A stretch of 64,000 nt of DNA, taken from the NCBI GenBank assembly GCA_963989385.1, contig OZ022501.1, positions 91,310,979-91,374,978 on the forward strand, written 5' to 3'. Positions within the stretch are counted from its first letter, which is position 1; every line of letters begins with the position of its first letter. A model generated the notes under the pieces. That model did no database searches, had not been told where the DNA came from, and saw nothing but the letters and a program-made list of their open reading frames with translations. The DNA is from Ctena decussata (Eukaryota > Mollusca > Bivalvia > Lucinida > Lucinidae). Below are positions 23,327-34,504 of the stretch, piece by piece. The position numbers and the translations under genes were made by a program.

Positions 23327-25558
23327 CTATTTTATGTCCCAGCATAACCCTGAAGAATCCTTATGTCCATAACAGTGACACTTAAAGCAACAGACTTGCT
23401 TTTGGTGTTTGCACTGAAAAGTAGTATGGTTAGATAGTCCGCATTTCATACAGCGTTCTAACTGTGACTTCTCTGTTTGATGTTGTGGTTGATTACGTCT
23501 TCCATATCGCGCCTCTGTAAAAGCTGGACTCTCATGTTGGCCAAAATTATGAGAGTTGTGCTCTATGGAGACAGGTCTCCGTCTGGTTTGAGTGTGGCTT
23601 ATTTCCCTGTGCCTGAAATCTCTGACATGTTGACTGGTATGATCTACTCTGTTTTGAGTAGAGTTTGTCGGCAATTGGTTAAAATTGTAGACACACTTCT
23701 CAAAATTGTCTACAACACACAAATGTTGATTTATTGTCCCCAGTAGTCTCTTTATCCCTGATCGTGATAGATGAACATTGTCTCTTGGTTTAAAGAAATG
23801 ATGTCTCAGCTGATTCTGTTTATCATAAAAATCCGCATTTGTATCAATGCATGTCAATTCATTAGTGTGGCACAATCTCATGATCACTTCATTAACTTCT
23901 GTAATATCTGTATCTCCACGTGGACAAGAAGTGCATAAGAATAGTTTACTGTTTGAACTTGTGTTTTTGATGGATGTAATCAACTGTTCATATTTTTCTT
24001 CAAAATATTCAGGATCAGTTTTACTAGATGCATTGTTCCCTCCAACATAAACTATAATATTAGCAAATTTTTTCAGGTCATATATTTGAAGTTTGTCAAT
24101 GATAGTGTCAATGGTAGCACCAGGTATTGACTGACATTCCACATTATTTGTTAGGCCTTTCCTGTTAATGCCATTTATAATTGAATCTCCAATTATTAGA
24201 GTTCTAGAACTAACTCGTGATTGTCCATTGTTTTGCGTAGCCGTTTGCTTAAACTGTTGATTTGTGTTCTTATTTGAACGTTGATTTGAAGAGTGTCCTT
24301 GTTTCACTTTGTCATTTTTGGAGTTGTGATTTCCATTTCTATTTACTGAATTCTCAATGACTTCTGGCTTATCTAAATTTTTTGATAGAACATGACTATA
24401 TGTATCTCCTCCAGGAGTCAGTTTCGTGTCTTCTCTGGTTTCGTCAAGTGTCACAAAAGTCGAATCGTCACATACTGACATAACTGAAACTGCTTGAAAT
24501 TCAGCCTTATCAGATGTTGGTTCTGGTCTAGAATTTAGAAGCATATCAATCTTTGAATTTATTGAAGTCAGCTGTTCTTGTAAAAATCTACTGATTTTAG
24601 TTAGTTCTTCTACCTGACTGCTGATTGATGATATTAAGGGCATTTGTTGCACACTGTCTGTTGGCTCTGTAGATTTTACTGGAGATACTGCTGGTGGCAG
24701 AGGTGCCACTGGTAAGTCCTTTTCCAGAGCAGACGTTGATGTCTGTGACAGAGTTTGATTAATGTCATCATCAATTTCTCTAGTATACTGTTGATACAAA
24801 TGAATGGCTAATCTCGAAAAGATCATTTCTCTCCATAGTTTATGTCCAGGCCCAGTAGCTGATATCGATGCAGCATTATTGTCACTAGTTAGTGTACACC
24901 ATTTTCCTCTAATGTGTGTAGTGTAATTTGACTTAACTTCATTGATGGGCTGAGCATGCAGCTCCTTGTCTATTGAGTTAATAAATTTGACATATAAGTC
25001 CTTTGATGAAAATATTATGGTAATTTGTCCATCACTTGGGATCACATGGTACAGTATACCATTAAATCTGTCTTCAGGTATACCTCTAAATTGTCTTATT
25101 GGTGTTGAAAGTCCCGAAAACAAAGACTGTGACTGCGTTTGAATTGGTGAAACACTTCTGGTACTTTCGTTTTCTTCAGACAAGGTGGAGTTATGTTTCT
25201 GATTGTCATTTTCTGTCTGAGAATTTTCCAAGTTTTCCAAGTCTTCAGACAAGGTGGAGTTATGTTTCTGATTGTCATTTTCTGTCTGAGAATTTTCCAA
25301 GTCCTTAGATGCCCTTGTTGTTGGTGTTGACAGCCCAGCAAACAAAGATTGTGATTGTGTCTGAAGTAATGAAACACTTTTGATACTTTCATTTTTCTCA
25401 GATATAGGCATTCCTATGGGCACTAATTTTGTCCCTCTTGTAGCTGATCTGTTTTTGTTCTGTTCTGAGATGATGTCTCTTTCAGAGAACACGCAGTCTG
25501 AAGTTGTTGAAGCTTCTCGATATCTAATACTGATCAAATTTACCCTTCTGAACTTCAA
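23327..25558 (-). CDS. CR1-like ORF1: esterase (SGNH) plus zinc-knuckle protein
   Basis: Intact 743-codon ORF, the RNA-binding partner protein of the LINE. Residues ~450-610 form an SGNH/GDSL-type esterase-like domain: LIIGDSIINGI with the GDS serine (~456), VYVGGNNA for the GxN block and DNVHLSRSG with the catalytic-type DxxH (~592). Such domains are known in CR1-group ORF1 proteins. The C-terminus has two zinc-knuckle-like motifs, CMKCGLSNHTTFQC (CX2CX4HX4C) and CFKCHCYGHKDSSGLC. The N-terminal third is polar and low-complexity. It carries a 69-bp in-frame tandem duplication (about 25174-25311, phrase NSQTENDNQKHNSTLSE twice) and a second repeated phrase, TQSQSLF.GLSTP. The start is the first ATG of the open frame. 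Confidence 0.87.
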   Translation of the reverse strand: MKFRRVNLISIRYREASTTSDCVFSERDIISEQNKNRSATRGTKLVPIGMPISEKNESIKSVSLLQTQSQSLFAGLSTPTTRASKDLENSQTENDNQKHNSTLSEDLENLENSQTENDNQKHNSTLSEENESTRSVSPIQTQSQSLFSGLSTPIRQFRGIPEDRFNGILYHVIPSDGQITIIFSSKDLYVKFINSIDKELHAQPINEVKSNYTTHIRGKWCTLTSDNNAASISATGPGHKLWREMIFSRLAIHLYQQYTREIDDDINQTLSQTSTSALEKDLPVAPLPPAVSPVKSTEPTDSVQQMPLISSISSQVEELTKISRFLQEQLTSINSKIDMLLNSRPEPTSDKAEFQAVSVMSVCDDSTFVTLDETREDTKLTPGGDTYSHVLSKNLDKPEVIENSVNRNGNHNSKNDKVKQGHSSNQRSNKNTNQQFKQTATQNNGQSRVSSRTLIIGDSIINGINRKGLTNNVECQSIPGATIDTIIDKLQIYDLKKFANIIVYVGGNNASSKTDPEYFEEKYEQLITSIKNTSSNSKLFLCTSCPRGDTDITEVNEVIMRLCHTNELTCIDTNADFYDKQNQLRHHFFKPRDNVHLSRSGIKRLLGTINQHLCVVDNFEKCVYNFNQLPTNSTQNRVDHTSQHVRDFRHREISHTQTRRRPVSIEHNSHNFGQHESPAFTEARYGRRNQPQHQTEKSQLERCMKCGLSNHTTFQCKHQKQVCCFKCHCYGHKDSSGLCWDIK

Positions 25559-25589
25559 TTAAATAAGGCCAGCGTCTCAGATACCGAAG

Positions 25590-26290
25590 CCTCATTTTTG
25601 GATTATCGGATGGTTTTATTATAACTAGAATTTACGATAAACGAGATCATTTTCATTTTGAAATTGTTAATTTTCCATTCTTAGATGGTGATGATCCTCG
25701 TTCTACATCCTACGGTGTTTATATTTCTCAACTTCATTCGTTTTACTCGAGTTTCCAGTCATGTTGACGACTTTTTATGATTATTCGTAATAAATGATAG
25801 TGGTCAAAGTACCCAAATCATAAGTCCGAACTCGTAGGTCAGTTAAACATAGACAATTCCGGAATATTTTAGATACACAGACATGGACCCCAAAACAGAG
25901 GTGTGATCAGGTGCCCGCGATCAGGTGTTAAAGCTTTAACAGCTATAGATATCCATAAACTTCGTAAAGCGTTTTCAAAATTTTATCGATTGCATTTCGA
26001 CACTAATGTCGGAATGAAAGCACTTCTTCTGCAAGGCCTTTCGGAACCTGAATTTTATGGCGACTTGGTGTATAAATTCAGAAAAATAATCGGTAAAAAT
26101 GACTTTCCTTATCATTTCAAGAACATAATAATTTGATATAAACAGACTGGTTATAATGTAGATGTTTTGCGACAAGCTGCATGCTTGGTGGTTAACCCAA
26201 TTAAAGTTAACAGCTTTGCTTACCTCTTCGATTGCACGACGGTGGGTCGGGCCTCAGACTTTATAAAGGCGCCAACCAAAACCTAACACA
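25590..26290 (+). pseudogene. Decayed retroelement reverse transcriptase C-terminal region
   Basis: Plus-strand frames contain TRIYDKRDHFHFEIVNFPFL and DPRSTSYGVYISQLHSF (25620-25765). After an intervening stretch come KLRKAFSKFYRLHFDTNVGM and LLLQGLSEPEFYGDLVYKFR (25945-26100), then VLRQAACLVVNPIKVNSF and FDCTTVGRASDF (26165-26265). I recognise these as the C-terminal segment of a retroelement RT protein common in molluscs, amphioxus and corals, but cannot name the clade. Stops, frameshifts and an insertion (about 25790-25900) show it is dead. The CR1-like element lies head to head with it. Confidence 0.6.
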
Positions 26291-26596
26291 GACGGCTGAT
26301 GACTGACACCCGTTCCGGGACATCTTCCGTCGGACCCACCGTGGTTTAACTGGTAGGTTTCTTCTGCTCCACAATTTCAGTGTTACTATTTCTGCGAGTC
26401 CTCATATTTGTTTTATCTTAGTTTTAACTTTGATTTCTATGTTCCTGAGAAATTACAATTATGACGTCCGCAACTTTCTACACGGGGGTAATACCAATGC
26501 TTCTACCTATGCTGTCGACCGAGCCGGTACTGCGTATTTGGCTGTCGACCGAGAATTACGGCTTTCGACCGAGCAGTTCGGCTGTCGATGGTGTTA

Positions 26597-27484
26597 GTAT
26601 CCAAGGTCGGGTGCCTTCTGAGCTATGAAAATTGAAAAAAGAAACATTTTAATCACCGCCGATCGTCAAAGAGGTGTTGAACTTTATACCTGATCTCTTG
26701 GTAAGCGTTGTGACACAAAGATCTTTACGAAAATGTACTTGGTATAAAAAAAACTTCCATTTTCTTCGTTTATTTGCAAAATTTCAGCGTTTACAGCTGT
26801 CAGAGACAAATAAAACTGCCTGGACAGTTTGCTTTGCAAAAGAGCTCTGGCGAACTAATATCATTAGCCTCATTTATTGTTTCTGCTAGATGTTATGAAC
26901 GATTAAAATAAGTTACAATACGGCTGTCGATGACCAATGATACGGCTGTCGATTGTAAAAATATTTGCACGGTACGGCTGTCGATAGTGATTGGAATTGG
27001 CATGTTGTGGATTTAAGTCAAAACCAACGCATTTATGGGATTTTTTGGTTGAGTCTGTACAAAAAGTCACTCAACAGACTATAGTATAAGAACAAGCCGC
27101 ACATTACAGTCCCTTTGTATATATGAAGCACAGGGGTAATGAAAATAAAAGTAAGCGTTTAAAGGCGTTCCTAGGCGACGGTTCTGGTGTAATACGTACT
27201 TAATATCCCTTGGAGTAGGTGATTTATATCGTATTTTGTATTGCCGAAGCTGTTGTTATCACGTTTAAATGTAAGCTTTAGCAGATTTACAACCTCGGCT
27301 GGGGAAGAGAGAGCTAATTGTTGTGATATTGATTACTTGTTATTTTGTGGATTTTGTTCAGAGGGGTTTTCTCTTCTTCCTGATGCCTGTGATAGGCTAC
27401 GTCATTTGATTGCAGCACTCTTTGGGCATTCAATTTTACATTTAGCAAATAAAATGTACAGTGTTTGCAACGTATTTTATGTTT
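26597..27484. other. Interior of the 12-kb interval; no gene recognised
   Basis: Apart from the subterminal ggctgtcga cluster at 26922-26990, I see nothing supported. A 107-codon open stretch at 27241-27564 overlaps a degenerate MITE and has no recognisable features. Confidence 0.4.
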
Positions 27485-27632
27485 CGCACAGCGAAGACTC
27501 AGATCGGCTTGGTCATCAGCCCAGTATGATTAGATTCTTCGGAGACTGCATGAAGGAAGTTTAGATCAAATCAATCCATCGAGCGCAATGAACACTCTTA
27601 TCAAACTGGACGAATCTGATCTAAGTCGTTAT
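27485..27632. mobile_element. Palindromic MITE, family B, degenerate copy
   Basis: It contains agcgaagactcagatcggct and, on the far side, aaactggacgaatctgatct, matching the family B halves seen at 37809-37999. The outer ends are worn. Confidence 0.5.
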
Positions 27633-27803
27633 TAGGGCCCAACATCAATTTGCTTTTTTTGTCCTGCAGCGGCTCGAATACTTTCGTTTGAAGAAGATCT
27701 GATATGATTCTACACCGCTTGTCCACATCCTTCTGGTCTGGTCTACACCGCTTGGTCAGATCCTTCTGATCGTTTCATTTTGCCCGGTTGGCTCAACTGC
27801 ATA

Positions 27804-27805
<2 letters not shown>

Positions 27806-27856
<51 letters not shown>

Positions 27857-27903
27857 ATTCCCTCATTCTCTCTCCGTCTCTCCGCCCTCTCTCTCTCTCT
27901 CTC
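27806..27903. repeat. (TC)n microsatellite
   Basis: A nearly pure TC run at 27806-27852, then a degenerate part and another TC run at 27886-27903. Confidence 0.95.
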
Positions 27904-28066
27904 TGTTGAGATATTATGAGACAACTGGTGTTATTTTTTTTAGTTTTCACAATCAAATGTGATTTAAAATCACATGGAACATAAATGAACTTCTCACAAA
28001 TCTGTGTCCAGTGGCACCAACCACCTACCGCCTGCTCAACTTCATAAGCTAGCTAGAGGCTTGAAA

Positions 28067-28198
28067 TCTGAGATGAAGGATGACGAACCTTTTCAAAAGT
28101 TTCGTTATGAAACTTTTCAAAAGTTTCGCTATGAAACTTTTCAAAAGTTTCGTTATGAAACTTTTCAAAAGTTTCGTTATCCTTCGATCTCATGATTG
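28067..28198. repeat. 24-bp tandem repeat of a palindrome, inside a larger hairpin
   Basis: Four units of gaaacttttcaaaagtttc plus gttat spacers (28086-28181). Each unit is itself a palindrome. The block is framed by gagatgaaggatgacgaa on the left and ttatccttcgatctcatg on the right, which are partly complementary, so the whole 130 bp can fold as one hairpin. Confidence 0.85.
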
Positions 28199-28389
28199 TA
28201 GGCTACTATCGAGGCTATGAACAACGATGCTGTCCTGACTGCGCGGATGCGCATGCACAGGCTGATCTGTACCTTTGTTATTACAATATGCGAAAAGCAG
28301 ATCTATCATGTATTGATATGCTTTTGTTTGCTGGCAAACGTTCCGAATTTATTATCATCTATTCTATTCTATTCTTTTCCATAACCTTA

Positions 28390-29483
28390 CTAGGTCGTTG
28401 GGGCAACACGGATGATTTCGAAACAATCCCTTTCCACCTTGTCCTGTCTTCAGCTGCCCCAGTTGAGCTAGCAAAATCTATCCCTGTCCATACTTTAGTA
28501 TTGTCTTCCCACCTCTTCTTCTGTCTACCTCTTCTTCATTTTCCTTTCATTGTGCCCTTTAGGATCGTCTTTGTTAGACCAGAAGACCTTGAGACGTGGC
28601 CAAACAACCTTAGTTTCCGTTTCTTGACCAGCGTCAGGAGTTCATCATATTCTCCAGTAGCTGCTTGGATCTTCCTGCGAACCTCCTCATTGGTTATCTG
28701 GTCCTTGTACGAAATGTTTAGTAACCTTCGGTAGCAACTAATCTCAAAGGCCTGCGTTCATTTCTCTGACTCTGCTGTCAAAGTCCACGATTCACAGGCA
28801 TACAGAAATATGGGAATGACAAGGGAGCGCATAAGCTTCACCTTTGATCTAAGACATATGTTGTTAACTCTCCAAATTGGTTTCAGCTTGGTAAGAGCTT
28901 AAGTGGCTTGTGCAGTCCTTGAGAGAACCTCCGTTTTGAGCCATCATCTGAGACAATTGCTCCAAGGTATAGGAAGCGTGTTACAGTACCCAGCTTCTGC
29001 CCTTTTAACTTCATCTCCCTCTAAATGCCATCTGTACTATTTGTTGCCAGTTTGGTCTTCTCAGCACTGATCTCCATCTTATATCTCGCGCAAGTTTTGT
29101 CGAGACTTTCAACTAGGGCTTCTAGTTCCTGCTTTTTCTCAGCTAGAGCGTCTACGTTATCGGCAAACCGCAGATTGGTAATGTTTCTGCCGCCTATGCT
29201 AACCTTTTCGTCATGTTCTTCAAGATCATCAGACATGATCCGTTCGAGAAAAATGTTGAAGAGGGTGGGTGACAGAAGACATCCTTGTCTTTCTCCAACT
29301 GTTGTTCTGAACCATTCTCCTGTGCTGCCGTCCATCAGGACTGCACTTGCAGCCATGTCGTATAGCTGCTCAATGGTGCGAACTAGATTTGCACTGATAT
29401 AATTGTACTTCCGCATGGTGGCCCATAAGGCTGCATGCCATACCCTGTCCAAAGGCTTTTTTTTAAATTAATGAAGACATGGT
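28390..29483 (-). pseudogene. Reverse transcriptase C-terminal part (RTE-like), interrupted
   Basis: Minus strand. A 143-codon open piece (29452-29021) reads DRVWHAALWATMRKYN, TVGERQGCLLSPTLFNIFLE and NLRFADNVDALAEKK. The catalytic FADD box has become FADN, which would abolish RT activity. Further down, after frame breaks (28740-28400), come NEEVRRKIQAATGEYDELL, KRKLRLFGHVSRSSGL and GRQKKRWEDN-like phrases typical of endonuclease-RT proteins of RTE-like elements. The N-terminal neighbour sequence is found 4.1 kb away at 33630-33790, because another element inserted into the RT. Confidence 0.75.
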
Positions 29484-29485
29484 AC

Positions 29486-32400
29486 TAGTCCGGGGGCATA
29501 TGTCGTTCCCGTGAACATTCGTGTTAATTTTTGGCAACATATATCAACTTCATCAGTGGTGGGTACACAATGGAAATACACATGTTGCCATTTTTTCTAA
29601 TGACTCTTTGGCCGTAACGATCGATAATATACGTTACATATATGTATTTGTGTTAAAATCATGTAATGTCTAGGTAGCTCCTTATGTTTTATTTTCATTC
29701 TTGTCTTTTTTCTATAGAATCATCTGTAAGTATTAGAAAATAAAGCTAAGTTTGTGTTTTCATCATTAACTACCACAAGTAGTAACGTAAATAACTTAAA
29801 TTCATAACATAGTCCATTATAATACAACTTCCAGTATTACGTCATTATCTCTCACAGAACATTTATGAAAATAATATCCTGGTAGTTCTTATAGAATACT
29901 GTTTATTTGGTGCTACCAGCCTTATTACCAAGTGGTTTAAGGACTTCATGAGGTGTGTTTTATACGTGACGAAACTAAGAATATTTCAAACTGTAATAAA
30001 TATGAATTGACAGATTCAGAACAGGCACACTACATTTTGCTGTTTGCTTATTTGTTATAGCATAAACCAAAAGTTTTTTATGCTATTGCCCAGCTACTCA
30101 AATTTACGATTCTTGATGCAGTAACATACGTGACATCTTTGTATATAAAGCAAAAACTGCTAAAACAGACTGAAAAAAAAAATCTGCAACCATAAACAAG
30201 CATTTGATTTGTATAAAAGTGCTAAAAAAGTGATATAGTCAGTTTGAGGAAGTTGAAACCTGATCGGCGGTTTTCCTGGTCATGGTAAATCAAACATCAC
30301 CAGTAATCAGAAATTCAAAATATTATTGAAAATATCTGGTACATTTAACATACAAGTTGTAAGAATATAAAACAGAAAATATAACCTGACCCTTGAAGAG
30401 TGAAGCCACACTGTTACCTAACAAAGCTAACGCGAACATTTGCTGACAGAGAATACTTATGTTCGTAAGACTGTCACATATTTTACGTGAACAAGGGGAA
30501 CATTATTGTTCAGCTAAGTCGAGAAACGAAACTAGCCCCAGGTTAAAACATTGCAGAGTAGTTTATTAAATAGGCATATCTGGTCTACGGTTATAGTTCA
30601 CAACGGTAATGTACTAGTTGGGACCTTAAGAGTACAATGTTACACACAATTATTATAAGTAGAAGGAAAAGAATAAAAGAAAGTTGTTTCACGGGCTATC
30701 ACAGCAATAAAAAATACAATTATACATATACTTGTTTAAAGATTATCTTTACTTCCATGCTATTTTCTCCCCTTTTTCGTACTAGTATGATTATATACAA
30801 CAGTCTCTTAAAAGAATTGATTCAGCATGGAACCTATGCTTACTTTTGATTTAACAGTTAATCTATTTTTAAGGGACAGAGTTCAACAGAGTTTTAAGCC
30901 ACATATCGAAATTGTAAGTAAAGATGACAAAGTATTTTGATGTAGGATATTGCTGTTCTGTTATATCTTGGCGAATCCCAGGTTTTCCTAATAATTCATC
31001 GAACCATGATTATACTTTTTAGCACGATAACAAAACAAAGAGAAGGAAAACGAAACTAGTAACGAAAACAACAATTTACTGAGTAGTTTATATAGTTCTC
31101 ATATCTTATATGATCAAAAAGTAGAATAGCAATAAGGAAATGGTACAAGTGATGCATACTGTATATATCTTGTAAATAGCCTGAATTCCTGATTTTCAAA
31201 TGATTTCATTGACTATGATCATATTACCATATTGCAGCTAAGCAATAATCACGGAAATAAACTTAGTATTTATTAAATGTTACTGCTATCCTGAATGATC
31301 CTTGTCCAGATATTTAATATACAGTATTATGACGCCGGTAATATCAATACAACAACTGAAGAAATATACATAATAAAAGTTGAATGATCAAAGTTAAATT
31401 AGACTTTTGTTATATTTACCTGTGTGTGACAATGTATCCGAACAAAGACAGGGGTGTACAATATTACCTGACCAAATAAATCTTCGTAATGTTACACTGA
31501 GCGATACATGTCGGGCACAGACCGATAATAAGACACTCTGTGTTTCATAAAAAACATAGTTTTTCATTGTCACATTGTCACATAATATGTAGCAGTGTAA
31601 CCGATGGGAGCAATACAAACGGGTAACGTTGTTTACAATTCCGCATGTAAGTTATAATAGTGGGATTAACAATATCTTCCTTTTGAGGTAGTACTGTGCA
31701 AAGGGCTGTTGAATGAGAATAAAATCGACATCATAGCAATAAGGGTATTATTAGCAGTCACCTGAGTCGATACTTCTGTCATTTGCCTTAGCTGATAGGC
31801 TCTTTTGCGTATAAGTTGTCTGATTGGTTCGGTCGACAGCACAGGTAGGGAAATAGGTATCACCTCTGTGACAGTTCTAAACCAAGACATAAATCACTTA
31901 TGTCCAATATCAACTTATATATACATAATTTCCTGGTCGCATGTAATTTTAAATGATAGGCTTTGTGATGTTGCTACAAGTCATATTAAATGTTAAGAGA
32001 GCTCTACATGCTTCAGATGTAAAGATCTATATGTGTCCTGATGAGTTCTTGTGTGAATTAAATAGCGAACTTTGCCATCTTAATAATGGTAAGTTAAATG
32101 TTCTCTGATATCTGAGAATATTGCCTTCAAAAACGCTTTCTCAATAATAATAATAATAAATCCCTGATAGATTACAAACATGTAACGTAATGTTACTGTT
32201 ACATTGCCTTTCAAGTACAGGACAACCCGTAATAATTATAGTTCAAAGACATATAACTTGGTGTTTCTTAACAGTTTGATGTACATCTGCTGACTTAAGA
32301 CATAAAATATAACAATGAAGGGCTACACCATCTACAGTTAACAATTTTTGTCAATTTAAGGGAGATTCTTTAGAAAAAAAGTGGCATTTTTTCTCTTAAT

Positions 32401-33627
32401 CTGTCAATGCCACTGCTAACTGCTACCTAACTAATTCAAAAGACACAATCAGTTCTTTCAAAGATGGGTATGATTCAATCAGATGAGACAGGGTGTCTTT
32501 ATTAAAAACAACACATCCTTACTTCATTGAAGCGATTCATTCAGATCATGGTTGTTTGTTTTATTATTTATTTTTAGTTATAGTGATATACGTTACAGGT
32601 CTTGCGTGATGGATAAGTCATCTTTATAAAATAGTCCAATTTGTTTTTTTATATATCAAGATATTTAAAAAAGTTGTGTTTATAAATTTATTTGCTCTCT
32701 ACACTCCATATGTAAAAGCCAGCTGCTGTAAAGGGGTAATGTTACCCCACCTTCTACGTTGACCAGTTTCTAGGTAAAACACAGAAATAAATGTAGTAAC
32801 AACGATTTTTGAGCTTCAAACAGCCTGTCCTTGACAACTATGATAAAGGCATAAAAATAACAAATATGCCTACAGGGCCCCATTTGTATTGCACATGACT
32901 CTGGATTATTATCCCTCGGACAGTTATGTAACGTAATGTTACTGGTAAGATGCCTTTTGAATGAAACACCAATGTTATTATAGTAGAGTGAACATAAGAA
33001 TGGTGTTTTTCATAGTTACTAGTACACTTTTCATCTTAAGACATAATACAAACTTCAACAACCGTTAGCTCTTCTTACTAGTGTTTTGGGAATTCTTATA
33101 AAATATGTTACATTCTGTCTTCAATTAATACTGCCACTACTAACTGCAACCTAACTGATTCAAAGTATATAAGAAATTATTTCAAAGATAAGAGGAGCAC
33201 GATTCAAAGACTAGTGATACCATATGCTCATTAAGGACCACATGTATTAACTTCATTCCACCGATTTGGTATAATTCTCATAGTTCATTCGAAATTTTGG
33301 TTACAGTAATATACGTTACGAATATGTCATGACAGTTGACCAATATTTAAAGACTACTTTTTGCGTTTTATGTCTTAGAATATTCAAAAAGACATATTTA
33401 TAACATAAAACACTTTCTACAACTCATTTGTTACAACTGGGTGTTGTATTGGGCCAGTGTTACCCCACCCACTACTTTGGCCATTTTCTGGGTAAAATTA
33501 TGAAAGAAAAAATGGCAACAACCATTTTTCAACTTCTAAAAGACTGTGCTAAGTGACTATGATAAGGGCGTAAAATTAACATTCATGTTCACGGGACCCC
33601 CTTTTTACGACATATGCCCCCGGACTA
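29486..33627. mobile_element. 4.1-kb element with ~150-bp inverted ends, inserted in an RT pseudogene
   Basis: The left end, tagtccgggggcatatgtcg, is complementary to the right end, cgacatatgcccccggacta. Similarity continues inward for roughly 150 bp (a gttcacggg-type phrase and a ggcaacatgtg/ggcaaca phrase on both sides). The flanks show a possible 2-bp duplication, ac (29484-29485, 33628-33629). The insertion point is fixed by the RT coding sequence that stops on one side and resumes on the other. No transposase is recognised. The interior is AT-rich, with repeated cgtaacgtaatgttactg-like phrases. Confidence 0.65.
32130..33605. repeat. Diverged direct duplication (~720-bp unit) inside the 4.1-kb element
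   Basis: Matching landmarks occur twice in the same order: atgtaacgtaatgttactg (32180 and 32925), ctaactgctacctaact / ctaactgcaacctaact (32415, 33137), gatatacgttac / aatatacgttac (32585, 33308), ttaccccacc (32742, 33462) and actatgataa (32838, 33557). The second unit reaches the right terminal repeat. Confidence 0.65.
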
Positions 33628-33629
33628 AC

Positions 33630-33790
33630 AGCTTCTGCTGATGTTTGAGATACTTTTCACACAGGATTCTAAGGTTGAAGATCTGTTCTGTGGTGCTCCT
33701 TCCGGCTCGGAACCCAGCCTGTTCTTCAGCGATTTTCTCTTCGGCTTGTAGTTTAAGCCTGTTCAAGATGACTTTCAGCAGAATTTGTTA
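33630..33790 (-). pseudogene. Reverse transcriptase N-terminal piece separated from 28390-29483
   Basis: Minus-strand reading gives VILNRLKLQAEEKIAEEQAG and FRAGRSTTEQIFNL followed by RILCEKYLKHQQKL. This is the RT segment that normally precedes the DRVWHAALW block found at 29452. It ends exactly where the 4.1-kb element begins. The upstream end (33790) is truncated. Confidence 0.75.
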
Positions 33791-34458
33791 TCATCACATG
33801 CGTAATAAACGTGCATTTTTTGAAGAATGGAGCGTTCACAAATATTGATGATCATCTACATTCGTTTTGTGAAAACATGCCAGAATGAGTTTCCATTGAC
33901 GGCATGCAACCTGGTAGAATCGAGCCAACCTTGAAAATTATCTTCTTGTGAAAAACGTCCATTTTTGCAACACTCAAGTTTGAAAAATGCAGTCATCGAC
34001 TGATTTAAAAACTAAACACTTTCTATAATCAACTATAAACTTAAAAAATGCAGTCCTTGCCAAGATCTGCTTTCAAGTTTAAACTTGTATCCTTGACTAG
34101 ACTAAAAAAGGAAACCCCTCCCCACCTACTCCCACGCCACTAAAACAACAGTAACTCGGTTGGTTGGTTGATTTGATGCTTAACGTCCACGGTAAACAAC
34201 TAAGGTCATGTCGGGACGGTCAGTTAATCTAACCACACTATTCCTGGGCAGGATTATATTTTATTTTCGTCCTTTGAGATCAGAGGATATATTCTGAGAA
34301 ATCTGAAATTTTAGATTGGTTTATACTCATATTCTAAGCCATCATTTTATATATTATTTGGACCCTTTTTGATACTAATCAGTCTTTGAATCGACTGTCC
34401 AATTAAGCTTAAGCAATTACAGTATGCTCTTCTTTGGTTTCGTCACCAGATATTGCCA

Positions 34459-34504
34459 GGGTCACTGAAGAGGCTTTATTAGCCGAAACTACGTAGTCTG
34501 GCCC
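34459..34504 (+). ncRNA. Hammerhead ribozyme 1 (type I, stem III without a loop)
   Basis: Order of elements: gggtca (stem I 5' side), ctgaaga (invariant CUGANGA), ggc-tttatta-gcc (stem II and loop), gaa, then actacgtagt (stem III), c at the cleavage site (34498) and tggccc (stem I 3' side, pairing with gggtca with one G-U). All core bases of the family are present. Stem III is a perfect 10-bp palindrome with no loop, so a single copy would be unstable. Two copies on a tandem transcript could pair to form a double hammerhead. Confidence 0.88.

Larger units (their letters stand above)
19237..25561 (-). mobile_element. CR1-like non-LTR retrotransposon, near full length
   Basis: On the minus strand: ORF1 (25558-23327), ORF2 (23326-19997), a ~740-bp 3' UTR and a 3' end reading aataaagtc followed by a TTA-type microsatellite (plus-strand taataataat, 19238-19260). 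The combination of an esterase plus zinc knuckles in ORF1, an APE-type endonuclease and RT in ORF2, and a short tandem-repeat 3' end in place of poly(A) fits the CR1 group. The 5' end is probably close to the ORF1 start, because another retroelement's coding remains begin by 25590. One frameshift in ORF2 is the only clear lesion, so it is young. Confidence 0.85.

Noticed and set aside
29546..29590. Additional hammerhead core (CTGATGA on the minus strand in the 4.1-kb element)
   Set aside because: No stem II followed by GAAA and no pairing stem I; a chance match to seven bases.
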